Program-made: the position numbers and the translations under genes
From: Thermus brockianus
GTDB taxonomy: Bacteria; Deinococcota; Deinococci; Deinococcales; Thermaceae
Length of the DNA: 64,000 nucleotides
NCBI RefSeq assembly: GCF_001880325.1
Contig: NZ_CP016312.1
Span: 1,612,001-1,676,000, forward strand
Direction of reading: 5' to 3'
Shown: in pieces, positions 1-9,727 of the stretch
Numbering within the stretch: the first letter of the stretch is position 1
Layout of the letters: the number at the start of each line of letters is the position of its first letter
Notes under the pieces: model-generated
The model's input: only the letters and a program-made list of their open reading frames with translations
The model's database searches: none
Told to the model about the DNA's origin: nothing

Positions 1-752
1 GCTACCCCGTCTAAGGCGGCGAAGGCCTCGGCGAGGCCCGGGCTCGCCTCCACCTGGATCTCGTACCCGCCCCCGAGCACCCTTTGGGCGAGCTCCTCCA
101 CGGTGCCCAAAAGGGCGAGCCTTCCCTTGTGGAAAAGCCCCACCCGGTCGCAGATCTCCTGCACCTGGTGCAGGAGGTGGCTGGAAAGGAGGACGGTGAT
201 GCCCTCCTGCTTTAGGCCCTTGATGAGCGCCAAAAACTCCCGGGCGGCCTCCGGGTCCAAGCCCAGGGTGGGCTCGTCCAGGATGGCCACCTTGGGCCGT
301 TTGAGGAGGACCTCCGCCAGGCCCAGGCGCTGGCGCATCCCCCGGCTGAAGGCGGAAACCCGCCGGTCCCTTACCTCCCAAAGCCCCATGCGCTTTAGCA
401 CCTCCTCAATCCGGGCCTTGGCCTCGGCCTCGGAAAGGCCGAGAAGCCTTGTGGTGTAGCGCAGGTTTTCCCAGGCGGTGAGTTCCCCATAGAAGCCCAC
501 CTGGTCCGGGAGGTAGCCCACCTTCGCCTTCACCTTCAGGGGCTCCCGCATGGGGTCAAGCCCCAGGACCCGGGCCTCGCCTGCGGTGGGCTCGGTGAGG
601 CCCAGGAGCATGAGGATGGTGGTGGTCTTGCCCGAGCCGTTGGGGCCGAGGAGGCCGAAAACCTCCCCCTCCGCCACCTCCAGGTTCAGGTCCTCCACGG
701 CCACCACCCGGCTGTAGCGCTTGGTGAGGCCGCGGGTTTGGATGACCGCCAT
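1..752 (-). CDS. ABC transporter ATP-binding protein (3' end beyond window)
   Basis: ATPase subunit of an ABC transporter; it would drive a membrane partner that is not in view. Reading leftward from ATG at 752 the protein shows Walker A (GPNGSGKTT, complement of about 630-655), the ABC signature [11 protein letters not shown] (about 310-350) and Walker B with [10 protein letters not shown] (about 255-295). It is similar to the DrrA/CcmA class of ATPases used by exporters. About 250 residues are visible and the reading frame is open at base 1, so the C-terminus lies outside. The start is two bases after the stop of the upstream NEW3-like gene (TAG at 754-756), so the two are translationally coupled and probably form one complex. 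Substrate unknown. Confidence 0.9.
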   Translation of the reverse strand, partial: MAVIQTRGLTKRYSRVVAVEDLNLEVAEGEVFGLLGPNGSGKTTTILMLLGLTEPTAGEARVLGLDPMREPLKVKAKVGYLPDQVGFYGELTAWENLRYTTRLLGLSEAEAKARIEEVLKRMGLWEVRDRRVSAFSRGMRQRLGLAEVLLKRPKVAILDEPTLGLDPEAAREFLALIKGLKQEGITVLLSSHLLHQVQEICDRVGLFHKGRLALLGTVEELAQRVLGGGYEIQVEASPGLAEAFAALDGV

Positions 753-753
753 G

Positions 754-1896
754 CTACCTCCGGCCGAAGCGGTTCACGGCAAAGCCCAGGACCAGAAGGG
801 CCACGGCCATGATGCCCACCCCCACCAGACCCCAGAGGCTGGAGCGCACCACGGTGGCCCGGTAGTCCAGGCTTTCCGAGACCCCCTCGTCCCCCGAGAG
901 GGAAAGGGTCACCATGTAGTCCCCCGTGACCGCCTTGGGGGAGGGCTTGATGCGGGCGGTAATTTCCTCTTCCTGGCCGGGGTTCAGGGCTTCCAGCTTT
1001 TCGGGTTCAAACTTCACCTCCCACCCCGAGGGCTCCATGGCGCTGAAGGAGAGGTTCTTGGCGGGGGCGCTTCCCTCGTTTTTCACCACGAGCTTCACGG
1101 CGTTTTCCCGGCCCGCCACCACCTGGCCGGAAAGCCGCCCTTCCTTGGTGGTGAAGCGCACCTCGGGCCGCCCCGTGACCTCCAGGGTGAGGGCGAGCTC
1201 CGCCCTGGCCTCCCCCGCCACCGCCCGCAGGGTAAGGCCGTAGGTGTCCGCCTGGGTGTCCTTGGGCAAGGAGACCTCCACGTCCAGATCCTTGCTTTCC
1301 CCGGCCTTGAGGGGCAGGCTCGTCACCTGCTGGCTGGCGAAGGCGGGGGTGAAGGTGACCTGGAAGCCCTTGGGGGCCTCGTACTCCAGGGAAACCAAAA
1401 GGTCCCGGTCGGACTCGTTCTTGAGGGTCACCCGGTAGCGGAAGGCGCTGGTGGGGGGGCCTTTGAGCACGGGGAGTTCGGCCTCGAGGCTAAGCCGTTG
1501 CGGCAAGCCTTGGCCCACCACCAAGGCGATGGGGAGGCTCGTCGTTTGCCCTAGGCCCTCGGCCCGCACCAGGAAGCGGTAGGTGCCCGGCTTCACCTCC
1601 TTAGGGGGCTGGAGCCTAAGGGTCAGGGTGGCCTCCCCGTCCGTGGCCAGGTGCACCGCCCGCACGAGCCGGCCGCCCCCAATCAGGCTCGCCTGCCAGC
1701 CCTGGGGAACCTCCGCCACGCTTAGGCGGATCACCCCAGGCGGAAGCCCGTAGTTCTTCAGGGTGAGGGTCAGGTTGACGCTTTCCCCCGGTTGCACCCC
1801 CATCTCGGGGTAGGGGGTGCCCAGGGAAAGGCCCCGGAAGTTTTGTGCCAGGGCAAGACCCAAGAGGAGCACGAGGGGAAAGAGCCTACGCACCAT
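754..1896 (-). CDS. Exported, membrane-anchored NEW3-domain-like protein
   Basis: A 380-aa protein with an N-terminal signal peptide (MVRRLF then a Leu-rich core ending ALAQ), a long all-beta region with repeated Ig-like units containing phrases such as [15 protein letters not shown] and [14 protein letters not shown], and one C-terminal transmembrane helix followed by NRFGRR. This layout matches NEW3/alpha-galactosidase-associated Ig-like proteins found beside ABC ATPases. The start at 1896 is chosen because a GAGGAGG ribosome site lies about 8 nt upstream and the signal peptide then begins properly; an in-frame start at 1941 would add 15 residues without a site. It is likely the extracytoplasmic partner of the ATPase encoded immediately downstream. 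Its function is otherwise unknown. Confidence 0.75.
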   Translation of the reverse strand: MVRRLFPLVLLLGLALAQNFRGLSLGTPYPEMGVQPGESVNLTLTLKNYGLPPGVIRLSVAEVPQGWQASLIGGGRLVRAVHLATDGEATLTLRLQPPKEVKPGTYRFLVRAEGLGQTTSLPIALVVGQGLPQRLSLEAELPVLKGPPTSAFRYRVTLKNESDRDLLVSLEYEAPKGFQVTFTPAFASQQVTSLPLKAGESKDLDVEVSLPKDTQADTYGLTLRAVAGEARAELALTLEVTGRPEVRFTTKEGRLSGQVVAGRENAVKLVVKNEGSAPAKNLSFSAMEPSGWEVKFEPEKLEALNPGQEEEITARIKPSPKAVTGDYMVTLSLSGDEGVSESLDYRATVVRSSLWGLVGVGIMAVALLVLGFAVNRFGRR

Positions 1897-1983
1897 ACCT
1901 AAGCCTCCTCTATCAAGGCTAGGCAGAAAGGATGAGCGCAAAATGAAAACCCCGGGCGTGCCCGGGGAAGGGGGGTGGGCCCG

Positions 1984-2421
1984 CTAGCTGACCCGGGCCT
2001 CCAGGTACTCCCGTTCGCCCAGGACAATCTTCCGGGCCAGCTCGGGGTCCTTGGGGAACTCCTTGCCCCGGTGGATCATGTAGGTCTCGTAGCGCCCGAT
2101 CTCAAAGACCTCGGCCAGCTTCTTCAGGGCCTTGGCCATGTCAAAGGCCTTGCAGGAAAAGATGTCGATGGAGAGGAAGCGCTTCTTGGGGAAGGTGTGG
2201 ATGGCGATGTGGCTTTCGGCGATGATCACCACCCCCGTCACCCCGTCCTCCCCGTTCGGGCCGTAGCTGTAGACGAAGGGGGGGAGAACCTTGGTCATCT
2301 CCATCTCCTGGGGGAGCTCGTCCAGGACGCGGCGCACCAGCTCAGCGTCCTGGAGCTTAATGGGGTTGGCGTCGTACCCGTCCACCATGAGATGCGGACC
2401 GAATCCGAAGAGTTCCACCAT
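1984..2421 (-). CDS. speD: S-adenosylmethionine decarboxylase proenzyme
   Basis: Decarboxylates S-adenosylmethionine to give the aminopropyl donor for polyamine synthesis, including the long polyamines of Thermus. The 145-aa product is the short prokaryotic class 1B form. The self-cleavage site that creates the pyruvoyl group is visible in AESHIAIHTFP (Glu-Ser bond), and the conserved SIDIFSC segment carries the catalytic Cys. ATG 2421 has AAGGAGG five bases upstream; a GTG at 2427 overlaps that site and is less likely. The gene stands alone and is transcribed away from sdhC. Its promoter has a remarkable all-purine spacer (see 2472-2499). Confidence 0.95.
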   Translation of the reverse strand: MVELFGFGPHLMVDGYDANPIKLQDAELVRRVLDELPQEMEMTKVLPPFVYSYGPNGEDGVTGVVIIAESHIAIHTFPKKRFLSIDIFSCKAFDMAKALKKLAEVFEIGRYETYMIHRGKEFPKDPELARKIVLGEREYLEARVS

Positions 2422-2471
2422 GACCACCTCCTTCCCGTGCCCCCCGGGGTATCCCCCGCGGCACGCCCCCC

Positions 2472-2499
2472 ATTATGCCCCCCCTCCCCCCCCTGTCAA
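2472..2499 (-). promoter_or_regulatory. speD promoter with G8-A-G7 spacer
   Basis: On the minus strand TTGACA (complement of 2494-2499) and CATAAT (complement of 2472-2477) are separated by exactly 16 bases made only of purines: eight G, one A, seven G. The -35 box is perfect and the -10 box matches 5 of 6. The start of transcription would lie near 2465, about 45 nt before the speD ATG. Confidence 0.75.
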
Positions 2500-2672
2500 T
2501 ACCTCGTTCCCGGGCGGGAAAAGCCCGCCTTGCCCCTGGGAAGGCCCCCTTCTTGGGGCGGTGGGGGCAGCCAAGGGGGAAGCTTCGTTGGGACCAAGCC
2601 TCGTATACGGGCATGGGGTATAGGACGGCGGAAAGGTGGGCTGCCCGACGCAAGGGCCCAGGGGGAAAGGTG

Positions 2673-2678
2673 TATGAT
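2673..2678 (+). promoter_or_regulatory. -10 box of the sdhCDAB operon
   Basis: TATGAT preceded directly by TG lies 20 bases before the sdhC start, with an AAGGAGG ribosome site at about 2688-2694 between them. No clear -35 box was seen. The preceding 170 bases, back to the speD promoter, hold no gene. Confidence 0.5.
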
Positions 2679-2698
2679 AACTCCGGCAAGGAGGTGCC

Positions 2699-3064
2699 AT
2701 GTACAGGGGAAGAGAAGGGCAGTGGGCGTTTTACCTGCACCGGATCTCAGGCCTGGGCATCCTGGTCTTCCTCATGCTCCACGTGGCCAATATCTCAAGC
2801 GCCATGTGGGGGCCGGAGGTGTCCAACGCCCTCATGAAGTTCTACCACCAGCCCGTGTTCCAGGTGGGGCTATTGCTCCTCATCGCCGGGGTGCTCTACC
2901 ACGGGTTCAACGGGCTTAGGATCATCCTCATGGACTTCACCACCTGGGGGGTGCGCTACCAAAGGCAGCTTTGGTACGCCGTCTGGGTGCTTTTCGTCCT
3001 CTTCTACCTGCCCTTCCTGGTGAAGATTGGCGGGGGCATCCTGGGAGGGAGCCATGGCGATTAA
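2699..3064 (+). CDS. sdhC: Succinate dehydrogenase cytochrome b subunit
   Basis: First membrane anchor of succinate:quinone oxidoreductase (complex II); it helps bind haem b and quinone. The 121-aa product has three hydrophobic segments (about 18-38, 55-78, 92-115) and the family sequence LHRISGLGILVF near the N-terminus, with a His in LMLHVAN placed as haem ligand. It is preceded by AAGGAGG and overlaps sdhD by 11 bases. The order C-D-A-B is the usual one. Confidence 0.93.
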   Translation: MYRGREGQWAFYLHRISGLGILVFLMLHVANISSAMWGPEVSNALMKFYHQPVFQVGLLLLIAGVLYHGFNGLRIILMDFTTWGVRYQRQLWYAVWVLFVLFYLPFLVKIGGGILGGSHGD

Positions 3065-3449
3065 GTCCAAGCGCTACCAAGAGGCGAGGCTCGAGGCCAG
3101 CACCAACCTGGAGCTTTACTGGTGGGTTTTCATGCGCATCTCCGGGGTGGTCCTCGTCTTCCTCCTCATCGGCCACATGTGGATGAACGCCGTCCTCATG
3201 GACCTCAACAAGATTGATTACAACTACGTGGCCAAGAGACTTTCCCAGACCACCTGGAAGATCTACGACTGGCTTATCCTGGCCCTGGCCCTCCTGCACG
3301 GGACCAACGGGCTTCGCTACGTTCTGGACGATTGGATCCGCCATCCCGCCAAGCGCTTCTGGACCAAGGTGGTGCTCTACGGCCTCATCGCCTTCCTCTT
3401 CGTCCTGGGGAGCCTGAGCCTTTTTAACCACGACTTTGGGGTGAACTAG
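3054..3449 (+). CDS. sdhD: Succinate dehydrogenase hydrophobic anchor subunit
   Basis: Second membrane anchor of complex II. The 131-aa product has three membrane segments; RISGVVLVFLLIGHMW contains the likely haem-ligand His, and ALLHGTNGLRYVLDD follows in the second helix. ATG 3054 is chosen over an in-frame ATG at 3027 because GGGAGG lies just before it and 3027 would extend far into sdhC. The stop is one base before the sdhA start. Confidence 0.93.
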   Translation: MAIKSKRYQEARLEASTNLELYWWVFMRISGVVLVFLLIGHMWMNAVLMDLNKIDYNYVAKRLSQTTWKIYDWLILALALLHGTNGLRYVLDDWIRHPAKRFWTKVVLYGLIAFLFVLGSLSLFNHDFGVN

Positions 3450-3450
3450 T

Positions 3451-5184
<1,734 letters not shown>

Positions 5185-5193
5185 GAGGCGCCC

Positions 5194-5892
5194 ATGCAGG
5201 TCACCCTGAAGATCCTCCGTTTTGACCCCGCCAAGGACCCAAAGCCCCGCTGGCAGACCTACCAGGTGGAGGCGGAGCCCACGGACCGGGTCTTGGACCT
5301 CCTGCACAAGGTCAAGTGGGAACAGGATGGCACCCTGGCCTTCCGCCGGAGTTGTGGCCACGGGATCTGCGGCTCCGACGCCATGCTCATCAACGGCAGA
5401 AACCGCCTGGCCTGCAAGACCCTGGTGAAGGACCTGGGTAACGTCATCACCGTGGAGCCCATCCGGGGCCTGCCGGTGGAGAAGGACCTCATCGTGGACA
5501 TGGAGCCCTTCTTCGCCGCCTACCGGGCGGTGAAGCCCTTTCTCATCAACGACGAACCCCCGCCCCAGCGGGAGCGCCTCCAGTCCCCCGAGGAAAGGGA
5601 GCGCTTTGACCAGGGCACCAAGTGCATCCTCTGCGCCAGCTGCACCACCAGCTGCCCCGTCTTCTGGGTGAACGGCACCTACTTGGGCCCGGCGGCCATC
5701 GTCCAGGCCCACCGTTTCATCTTTGACTCCCGCGACCGGGGCAAGAGGGAGCGCTTCAAGGCCCTGGGCTCGGGAAGCGGGGTGTGGCGTTGCCGCACCG
5801 CCTACAACTGCACCGAGGCCTGTCCCCGGGAGATCCCCGTGACCCAGCTCATTGAAGAGGTGAAGCGGGAAATCCTCTTTGACCGCTTCTAG
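5194..5892 (+). CDS. sdhB: Succinate dehydrogenase iron-sulfur subunit
   Basis: Carries electrons from the SdhA flavin to quinone through three iron-sulfur centres. Ligands are visible: the [2Fe-2S] ligands in CGHGICGSDAM with NRLAC, the first cluster motif CILCASCTTSCP, and the second in CRTAYNCTEACPREI. Length is 232 aa, normal for the family. A GGAGG site lies before ATG 5194. The operon ends at a strong hairpin shared with the convergent aspS2 gene. Confidence 0.97.
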   Translation: MQVTLKILRFDPAKDPKPRWQTYQVEAEPTDRVLDLLHKVKWEQDGTLAFRRSCGHGICGSDAMLINGRNRLACKTLVKDLGNVITVEPIRGLPVEKDLIVDMEPFFAAYRAVKPFLINDEPPPQRERLQSPEERERFDQGTKCILCASCTTSCPVFWVNGTYLGPAAIVQAHRFIFDSRDRGKRERFKALGSGSGVWRCRTAYNCTEACPREIPVTQLIEEVKREILFDRF

Positions 5893-5896
5893 CCCC

Positions 5897-5922
5897 GGGC
5901 GGGGAGCTCAGGCTCCCCGCCC
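5897..5922. terminator. Bidirectional hairpin terminator between sdhB and aspS2
   Basis: Perfect 11-bp stem GGGCGGGGAGC / GCTCCCCGCCC with a TCAG loop, placed between the converging ends of sdhB (stop 5890-5892) and aspS2 (stop 5926-5928). The T-run is weak (CTTCT), as is common in GC-rich Thermus DNA. Confidence 0.7.
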
Positions 5923-5925
5923 CTT

Positions 5926-7194
5926 CTAGGGGGTAAGCCGGTGCCGGTCCCGGGGGAAGGCCCGGGCGTAGCGCACGTTGGGCAGGCCCAGAAGCTTCTG
6001 CGTGAGCCTTTCCGCCCCGATGGCAAAGCCCCCGTGGGGGGGCATGCCGTACTTGAAGACCTCCAGGTACCCCTGGAAGGCCTCGGGGTCCATGCCCTTG
6101 GCCTGGAGGCTCTGCAGGAGGTCTTCGTAGCGGTGGATGCGCTGGCCCCCTGAGGTGATCTCCAGGCCGCGGAAGAGGAGGTCAAAGCTCCGGGTGGTGC
6201 CGTCGGGCTCGGGGTAGGTGTAAAAGGGACGCACCGCCCGCGGGTAGCGGGTGAGGAAGAGCCAGTCCGTGCCCCAGCGCTCCTTGGCGTACTGGCCGAG
6301 GAGCCTCTCCGCCTCCTCGGAGAGGTCCTGGCCGGCGGGGTAGCCTAGCTCCTCCTTCAGGAGGCGCCGGGCCTCGGCCAAGGTCAGGCGGGGGATGTCC
6401 TTGGGGAGGGAGGGCCACTCGGCCCCGAGAAGCCTTATCTCGTTCCCGGCGGCGGTGAGGGCTTCTTCCAGCATCTCCTGGAGGAGGCCTTCCTCCAGGC
6501 GCATAAGGTCCTCCTCGCCCTCAATGAAGCCCATCTCCACGTCCAGGGAGAGGTACTCGTTCAGGTGGCGGCTCGTGTTGTGCTCCTCCATGCGCCACAC
6601 CGGGGCCACCTCGTAGACCCGCTCAAACACCCCCACCATGATCTGCTTGTAGAGCTGGGGGGACTGGGCCAGGTAGGCCCTTTGCTCAAAGTAGTCCACG
6701 CCGAAAAGCCCCGACCCCCCCTCGGCCCCGGCCCGCACCACCTTGGGGGTGAAGATCTCCGTGAAGTCCTGCCGGTCCAAATAGCGGCGGAAGCCCCGCA
6801 CCAAGGCGGCCTGCACCTTGAGGGGGGCGCGGGCCTTTTCCCCCCTCAGGGTCACGTAGCGGTACTCCAGGAGGGTATCGGGGTGGGCCCGCCACTCCTC
6901 CTTGGGGATCTCCACCGGGGTGGGTTCTAGGGCGGGGGAGAGGACCTCCAGGTCCTGGGCCTGGACCTCGAGGCCCCCCGGGGCCTTGGGGTTTTCCACC
7001 ACTACCCCCCGCACCCGTAAGGAGGACTCGGGCAGGGGAAGCTTCCTTCCCCCCGTCACCACCTGCACCACCCCGCTTCGGTCCCGGAAGAGGAGGAACT
7101 GCACCTTGCCCAAATCCCGCCGCCAGTGGAGAAAGCCAAAAAGCTCCACTTCCTCGCCCACGTGCCGCTTCAGGTCCTTCACCAGTACGCGCAT
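5926..7194 (-). CDS. aspS2: Archaeal-type aspartyl-tRNA synthetase (AspRS2)
   Basis: Charges tRNA with aspartate. At 422 aa it is the short archaeal type, not the roughly 580-aa bacterial type; the N-terminal OB-fold anticodon domain is followed directly by the class II catalytic core (YRYVTLRG, FTPKVVRAGAEGGSGLFGVDYF, GAERLTQKLLG). In T. thermophilus this second enzyme is known to be non-discriminating and to make Asp-tRNA(Asn), which GatCAB then amidates to Asn-tRNA(Asn). Start ATG 7194 follows GGAGG. The mRNA leader of about 100 nt holds a perfect 12-bp hairpin just before the ribosome site. Confidence 0.95.
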   Translation of the reverse strand: MRVLVKDLKRHVGEEVELFGFLHWRRDLGKVQFLLFRDRSGVVQVVTGGRKLPLPESSLRVRGVVVENPKAPGGLEVQAQDLEVLSPALEPTPVEIPKEEWRAHPDTLLEYRYVTLRGEKARAPLKVQAALVRGFRRYLDRQDFTEIFTPKVVRAGAEGGSGLFGVDYFEQRAYLAQSPQLYKQIMVGVFERVYEVAPVWRMEEHNTSRHLNEYLSLDVEMGFIEGEEDLMRLEEGLLQEMLEEALTAAGNEIRLLGAEWPSLPKDIPRLTLAEARRLLKEELGYPAGQDLSEEAERLLGQYAKERWGTDWLFLTRYPRAVRPFYTYPEPDGTTRSFDLLFRGLEITSGGQRIHRYEDLLQSLQAKGMDPEAFQGYLEVFKYGMPPHGGFAIGAERLTQKLLGLPNVRYARAFPRDRHRLTP

Positions 7195-7211
7195 CCTTCC
7201 CTCCTAAGCGT

Positions 7212-7245
7212 TGGCCCCCCCGGCCATGGGGGACCGGGGGGGCCA
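7212..7245 (-). promoter_or_regulatory. Leader hairpin before aspS2
   Basis: TGGCCCCCCCGG (7212-7223) pairs perfectly with CCGGGGGGGCCA (7234-7245) around a 10-base loop, ending only a few bases before the aspS2 ribosome-binding site. No T-run follows on either strand. It could terminate transcription from the gene upstream or affect aspS2 translation. Confidence 0.6.
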
Positions 7246-7302
7246 GGTGCATCGCCCCCCAGCTAGCCGTTGTTGAGAAGACGCGGGCGCATGTTGGGCC
7301 TA

Positions 7303-7331
7303 AGTTTAGGGGGTTTCCCCCTCCCGGTCAA
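7303..7331 (-). promoter_or_regulatory. aspS2 promoter
   Basis: Minus-strand TTGACC (complement of 7326-7331) and TAAACT (complement of 7303-7308) with a 17-base spacer. The -10 box overlaps the TAA stop of the upstream gene at 7306-7308. Transcription would begin near 7296, leaving a leader of about 100 nt. Confidence 0.6.
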
Positions 7332-7605
7332 GCCGCTCAAAGGCCAAGACGAGCTCGGGAAGCCGCTCGGGCTCGGCCACGGCAAAGAAGTTCTCCTCCA
7401 CCTCCAGGCGGGCCGCCCACTCCCCCGCCACCCCGGCTAAGGTCCTGGGGCCCGCTTCCTCCCGGAGGAAGCGGCGCCGCCTTAGCCTTACATCCCCCCC
7501 TTCCCCGTAGAAGACCTGGTAGACCACCCCGCCCCGGCGCTTCTCCGCATACCACCCCCCCTCAAGGGGGCTCACCTCGTAGCCCAGGGCTTTAAGGGCT
7601 TCCAT
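7306..7605 (-). CDS. Hypothetical protein, 99 aa
   Basis: Not recognised. A small, charged, soluble protein beginning MEALKALGYEVSPLEGGW, with a basic stretch RLRRRRFLREE in the middle and no cysteine, signal peptide or membrane segment. It overlaps the end of the phospholipase-D-family gene by 14 bases on the same strand, so it is probably co-translated with it. The codon pattern (G/C third positions) supports a real gene. Confidence 0.6.
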   Translation of the reverse strand: MEALKALGYEVSPLEGGWYAEKRRGGVVYQVFYGEGGDVRLRRRRFLREEAGPRTLAGVAGEWAARLEVEENFFAVAEPERLPELVLAFERLDREGETP

Positions 7606-8893
7606 CCAGGACCTCCAGGGCCTCGGGGCTTTCCAGGACGATCTCGTAATACCCGGCGTAGAGGACGATGCGCCCCTTGGCCCGCACCCGCTTGCCCAGG
7701 TAGCTTTGGGGGAAGGGTTGTTGGAAGAGGCCGTAGCTCCGGGGGAAGACCACCAGGCGCAGGTCCCTTTCCCCCGTGCCGAAGTGGAGGAAGGCCACGG
7801 TGCCCCGGTCCTCCACCCGCTGGATCACCCCTTCCACCCAGGCCACCCGGCCAAAATACCTGGGGGCCTCCTGCCAGGGGATGACCCCTTCCACCTCGGG
7901 GAGGGCGAAGGGGTTCTCCTTAAGCCCCGCCTGGAAGTCCTTTTCCATGGTGGCGAGGAGGCGGGCGAAGGCCTCGGGGGCTTCCTTGCGGGAAAGGAGC
8001 ACGGCGAGTTCCCGGTTGGCGTTGAGGGAGTTGGCGCTCAGGTTCAGGCTTCCCAAAAGGGCCACCTCCCCGTCCTTGACCAGGACCTTGGCGTGGACAT
8101 AGGGGTCGGGGAGGAAGCGCACCTCGGCCCCCGCCGCCTTAAGCGCCTCCGCACCCGCCAGGAAGTAGGTGTCCCCGGGCTCGGCGGGGCTTCCCACCAG
8201 GCGCACCCTGACCCCCCGGGCCAAGGCCTCCTTCAGAGCCGCCACCACCTCGGGGTCCGCCATGGCCTGGTGCTCCAAGAAAAGCTCCTTCTTGGCCCCG
8301 CGGATGAGGGAGAGGAGGACCTCGCGGGCGTTGCCCTCCTTGACCCCGCCCAGGGTGCGGCTTGGGGCCCAGACGAGGAGGGGCCGGGAAAGGTCCAGGC
8401 GCTCCCCCTTCCAGTCCGCCTCAAAGACCCGGGCCACCTCCGCCACCTGCTTGGGGTCGTCCAGGATGAGGGCGTATTCCCGGTTGGCACCGAAGGAGCT
8501 TCCCGTGAAGTTCATCGTCCCCACCCAGGCCCGTTTGCGGTCCACCACCACGCTCTTCTCGTGGACGAAGACGAAGCGGAAGGGGGTGGTGAGGCGCACC
8601 TCCACTCCCCGTTCCTTCAGGGCCTGGTAGACCGTGAGGTCCGCCCGCCCCCCTGAGGGCTCCCGCTCCAGGAGGACCCGCACCTTAACCCCTCGGGCTA
8701 CCGCCTCCCCCAAGGCCTCCACCAGGTCCAGGCGGCTTGGGGTCCAGAGGTAGACCTTGACCAGGATCTCCTCCTTGGCCGAGCGGATGAGGTCCAGGAG
8801 GGGTTCTACCCCGTCCTCGGGCTCCACCACGAGCCGGGGAGCCGCCAGGGCGGCGAGGAGGAGGAAGACCAGGGCAAAAAGGAGCCTTCGCAT
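7592..8893 (-). CDS. Secreted phospholipase-D-family protein with C-terminal OB-like domain
   Basis: A 433-aa protein with a signal peptide (MRRLL then a hydrophobic stretch ending ALAAP) and two HKD catalytic motifs: VHEKSVVVDRKRAWVGTMN and VHAKVLVKDGEVALLGSLN, each followed by the usual Gly-Ser/Asn residues. The family contains phospholipases and metal-independent nucleases such as Nuc. The last 110 residues (GRVAWVEGVIQRVEDRG onward to GRIVLYAGYYEIVLESPE) resemble an OB-fold nucleic-acid-binding domain, which favours a nuclease role. Start 8893 is chosen because its ATG overlaps the tatD stop (TGATG) and gives a proper signal peptide. Confidence 0.8.
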   Translation of the reverse strand: MRRLLFALVFLLLAALAAPRLVVEPEDGVEPLLDLIRSAKEEILVKVYLWTPSRLDLVEALGEAVARGVKVRVLLEREPSGGRADLTVYQALKERGVEVRLTTPFRFVFVHEKSVVVDRKRAWVGTMNFTGSSFGANREYALILDDPKQVAEVARVFEADWKGERLDLSRPLLVWAPSRTLGGVKEGNAREVLLSLIRGAKKELFLEHQAMADPEVVAALKEALARGVRVRLVGSPAEPGDTYFLAGAEALKAAGAEVRFLPDPYVHAKVLVKDGEVALLGSLNLSANSLNANRELAVLLSRKEAPEAFARLLATMEKDFQAGLKENPFALPEVEGVIPWQEAPRYFGRVAWVEGVIQRVEDRGTVAFLHFGTGERDLRLVVFPRSYGLFQQPFPQSYLGKRVRAKGRIVLYAGYYEIVLESPEALEVLDGSP

Positions 8894-9644
8894 CACCACC
8901 CAAAGCATACCTGGGCGTTTCGGTCCGTGAGGGCTTCCGCCTCGGCGAGGCTTAGCCCCCGCACCTCCGCAAGCCGCGCCAGGGTAAAGCGCACGTAGTG
9001 GGGGCGGTTGCGCTTCCCCCGGTGGGGCTCGGGGGGAGGAAGGGGGTGTCGGTTTCCACCAGGAGGCGGTCTTCGGGGAGGCGCCTCGCCACCTCCCTTA
9101 GGGGTTCGTTCTTCCTGTAGGTGAGGGGGCCTGCCAGGCTGAAGTAGGCCCCCACCTCGAGGCCCGCCCGCTCCAAGGCCGGGTGCCCGCCGAAGGCGTG
9201 GAGGACCACCCGTTTGGGGCGGTGGAGGCGGAGCCAGGCGGCGAGGTCCTCCTCGGCGCTTCCGTCCTTGCTCCGCACGTGGAGGACAAGGGGAAGCCCC
9301 CTTTCTTCCGCCAGGGCCGCCTGGAAGTCCAGGGCGCGCAGCTGGGCCCTTTGGGTCTCGGGGGTCCAGTAGTAGTCCAGGCCCGTCTCCCCGATGGCCC
9401 TTACCCGCTCGTGGCGGGCGTGGTGGCGGAGCGCCTCCTCCACCTCCGGGGAGAGGAGGTGGGCGCTCGTGGGGTGGAGGCCGAGGGCGGCGTACACGTT
9501 CCCTTGGGCCAGGGCCAGGGTCTTCTCCCAACGGCTTGGGTCCACCCCTAGGGTGAGGACGGCCCGGAGTTCCGGGAGGTGGGCCTGCACCTCCGCTAGC
9601 TCCCCGGGTTCCAGGAAGTCCAGGTGGGCGTGGGTATCGGTCAC
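8893..9644 (-). CDS. tatD: TatD-family metal-dependent hydrolase (frameshifted in this sequence)
   Basis: TatD DNases are TIM-barrel metalloenzymes. The N-terminal part begins TDTHAHLDFLE (metal ligands HAH) and continues through GLHPTSAH, GETGLDYYW and LHVRSK to LVETDTPFLPP, all family motifs. After that the frame is lost at a run of six G (plus strand 9031-9036). With one extra base the frame reads PPEPHRGKRNRPHYVRF and ends at TGA 8893-8895, giving a normal 250-aa protein whose stop overlaps the next start. The break is probably a sequencing error. Start is GTG 9644, with a -10 like box TAAGCT (complement of 9652-9657) seven bases before it, suggesting a leaderless mRNA. Confidence 0.85.
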
Positions 9645-9727
9645 GGGGATAAGCTTAGCCCAAAGGCCTGTTTGCGGGGTTACACAGGCCCCCCTCTGCC
9701 CCGGTAGGCTATAGGGGGAGGCCCCTT

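Noticed and set aside
721-1554. Long plus-strand frame opposite the NEW3-like gene, and many like it across the window
   Set aside because: In DNA of this GC content stop codons are rare in shadow frames. The products are Gly/Pro/Arg/His-rich and lack motifs, while the opposite strand encodes recognisable proteins.
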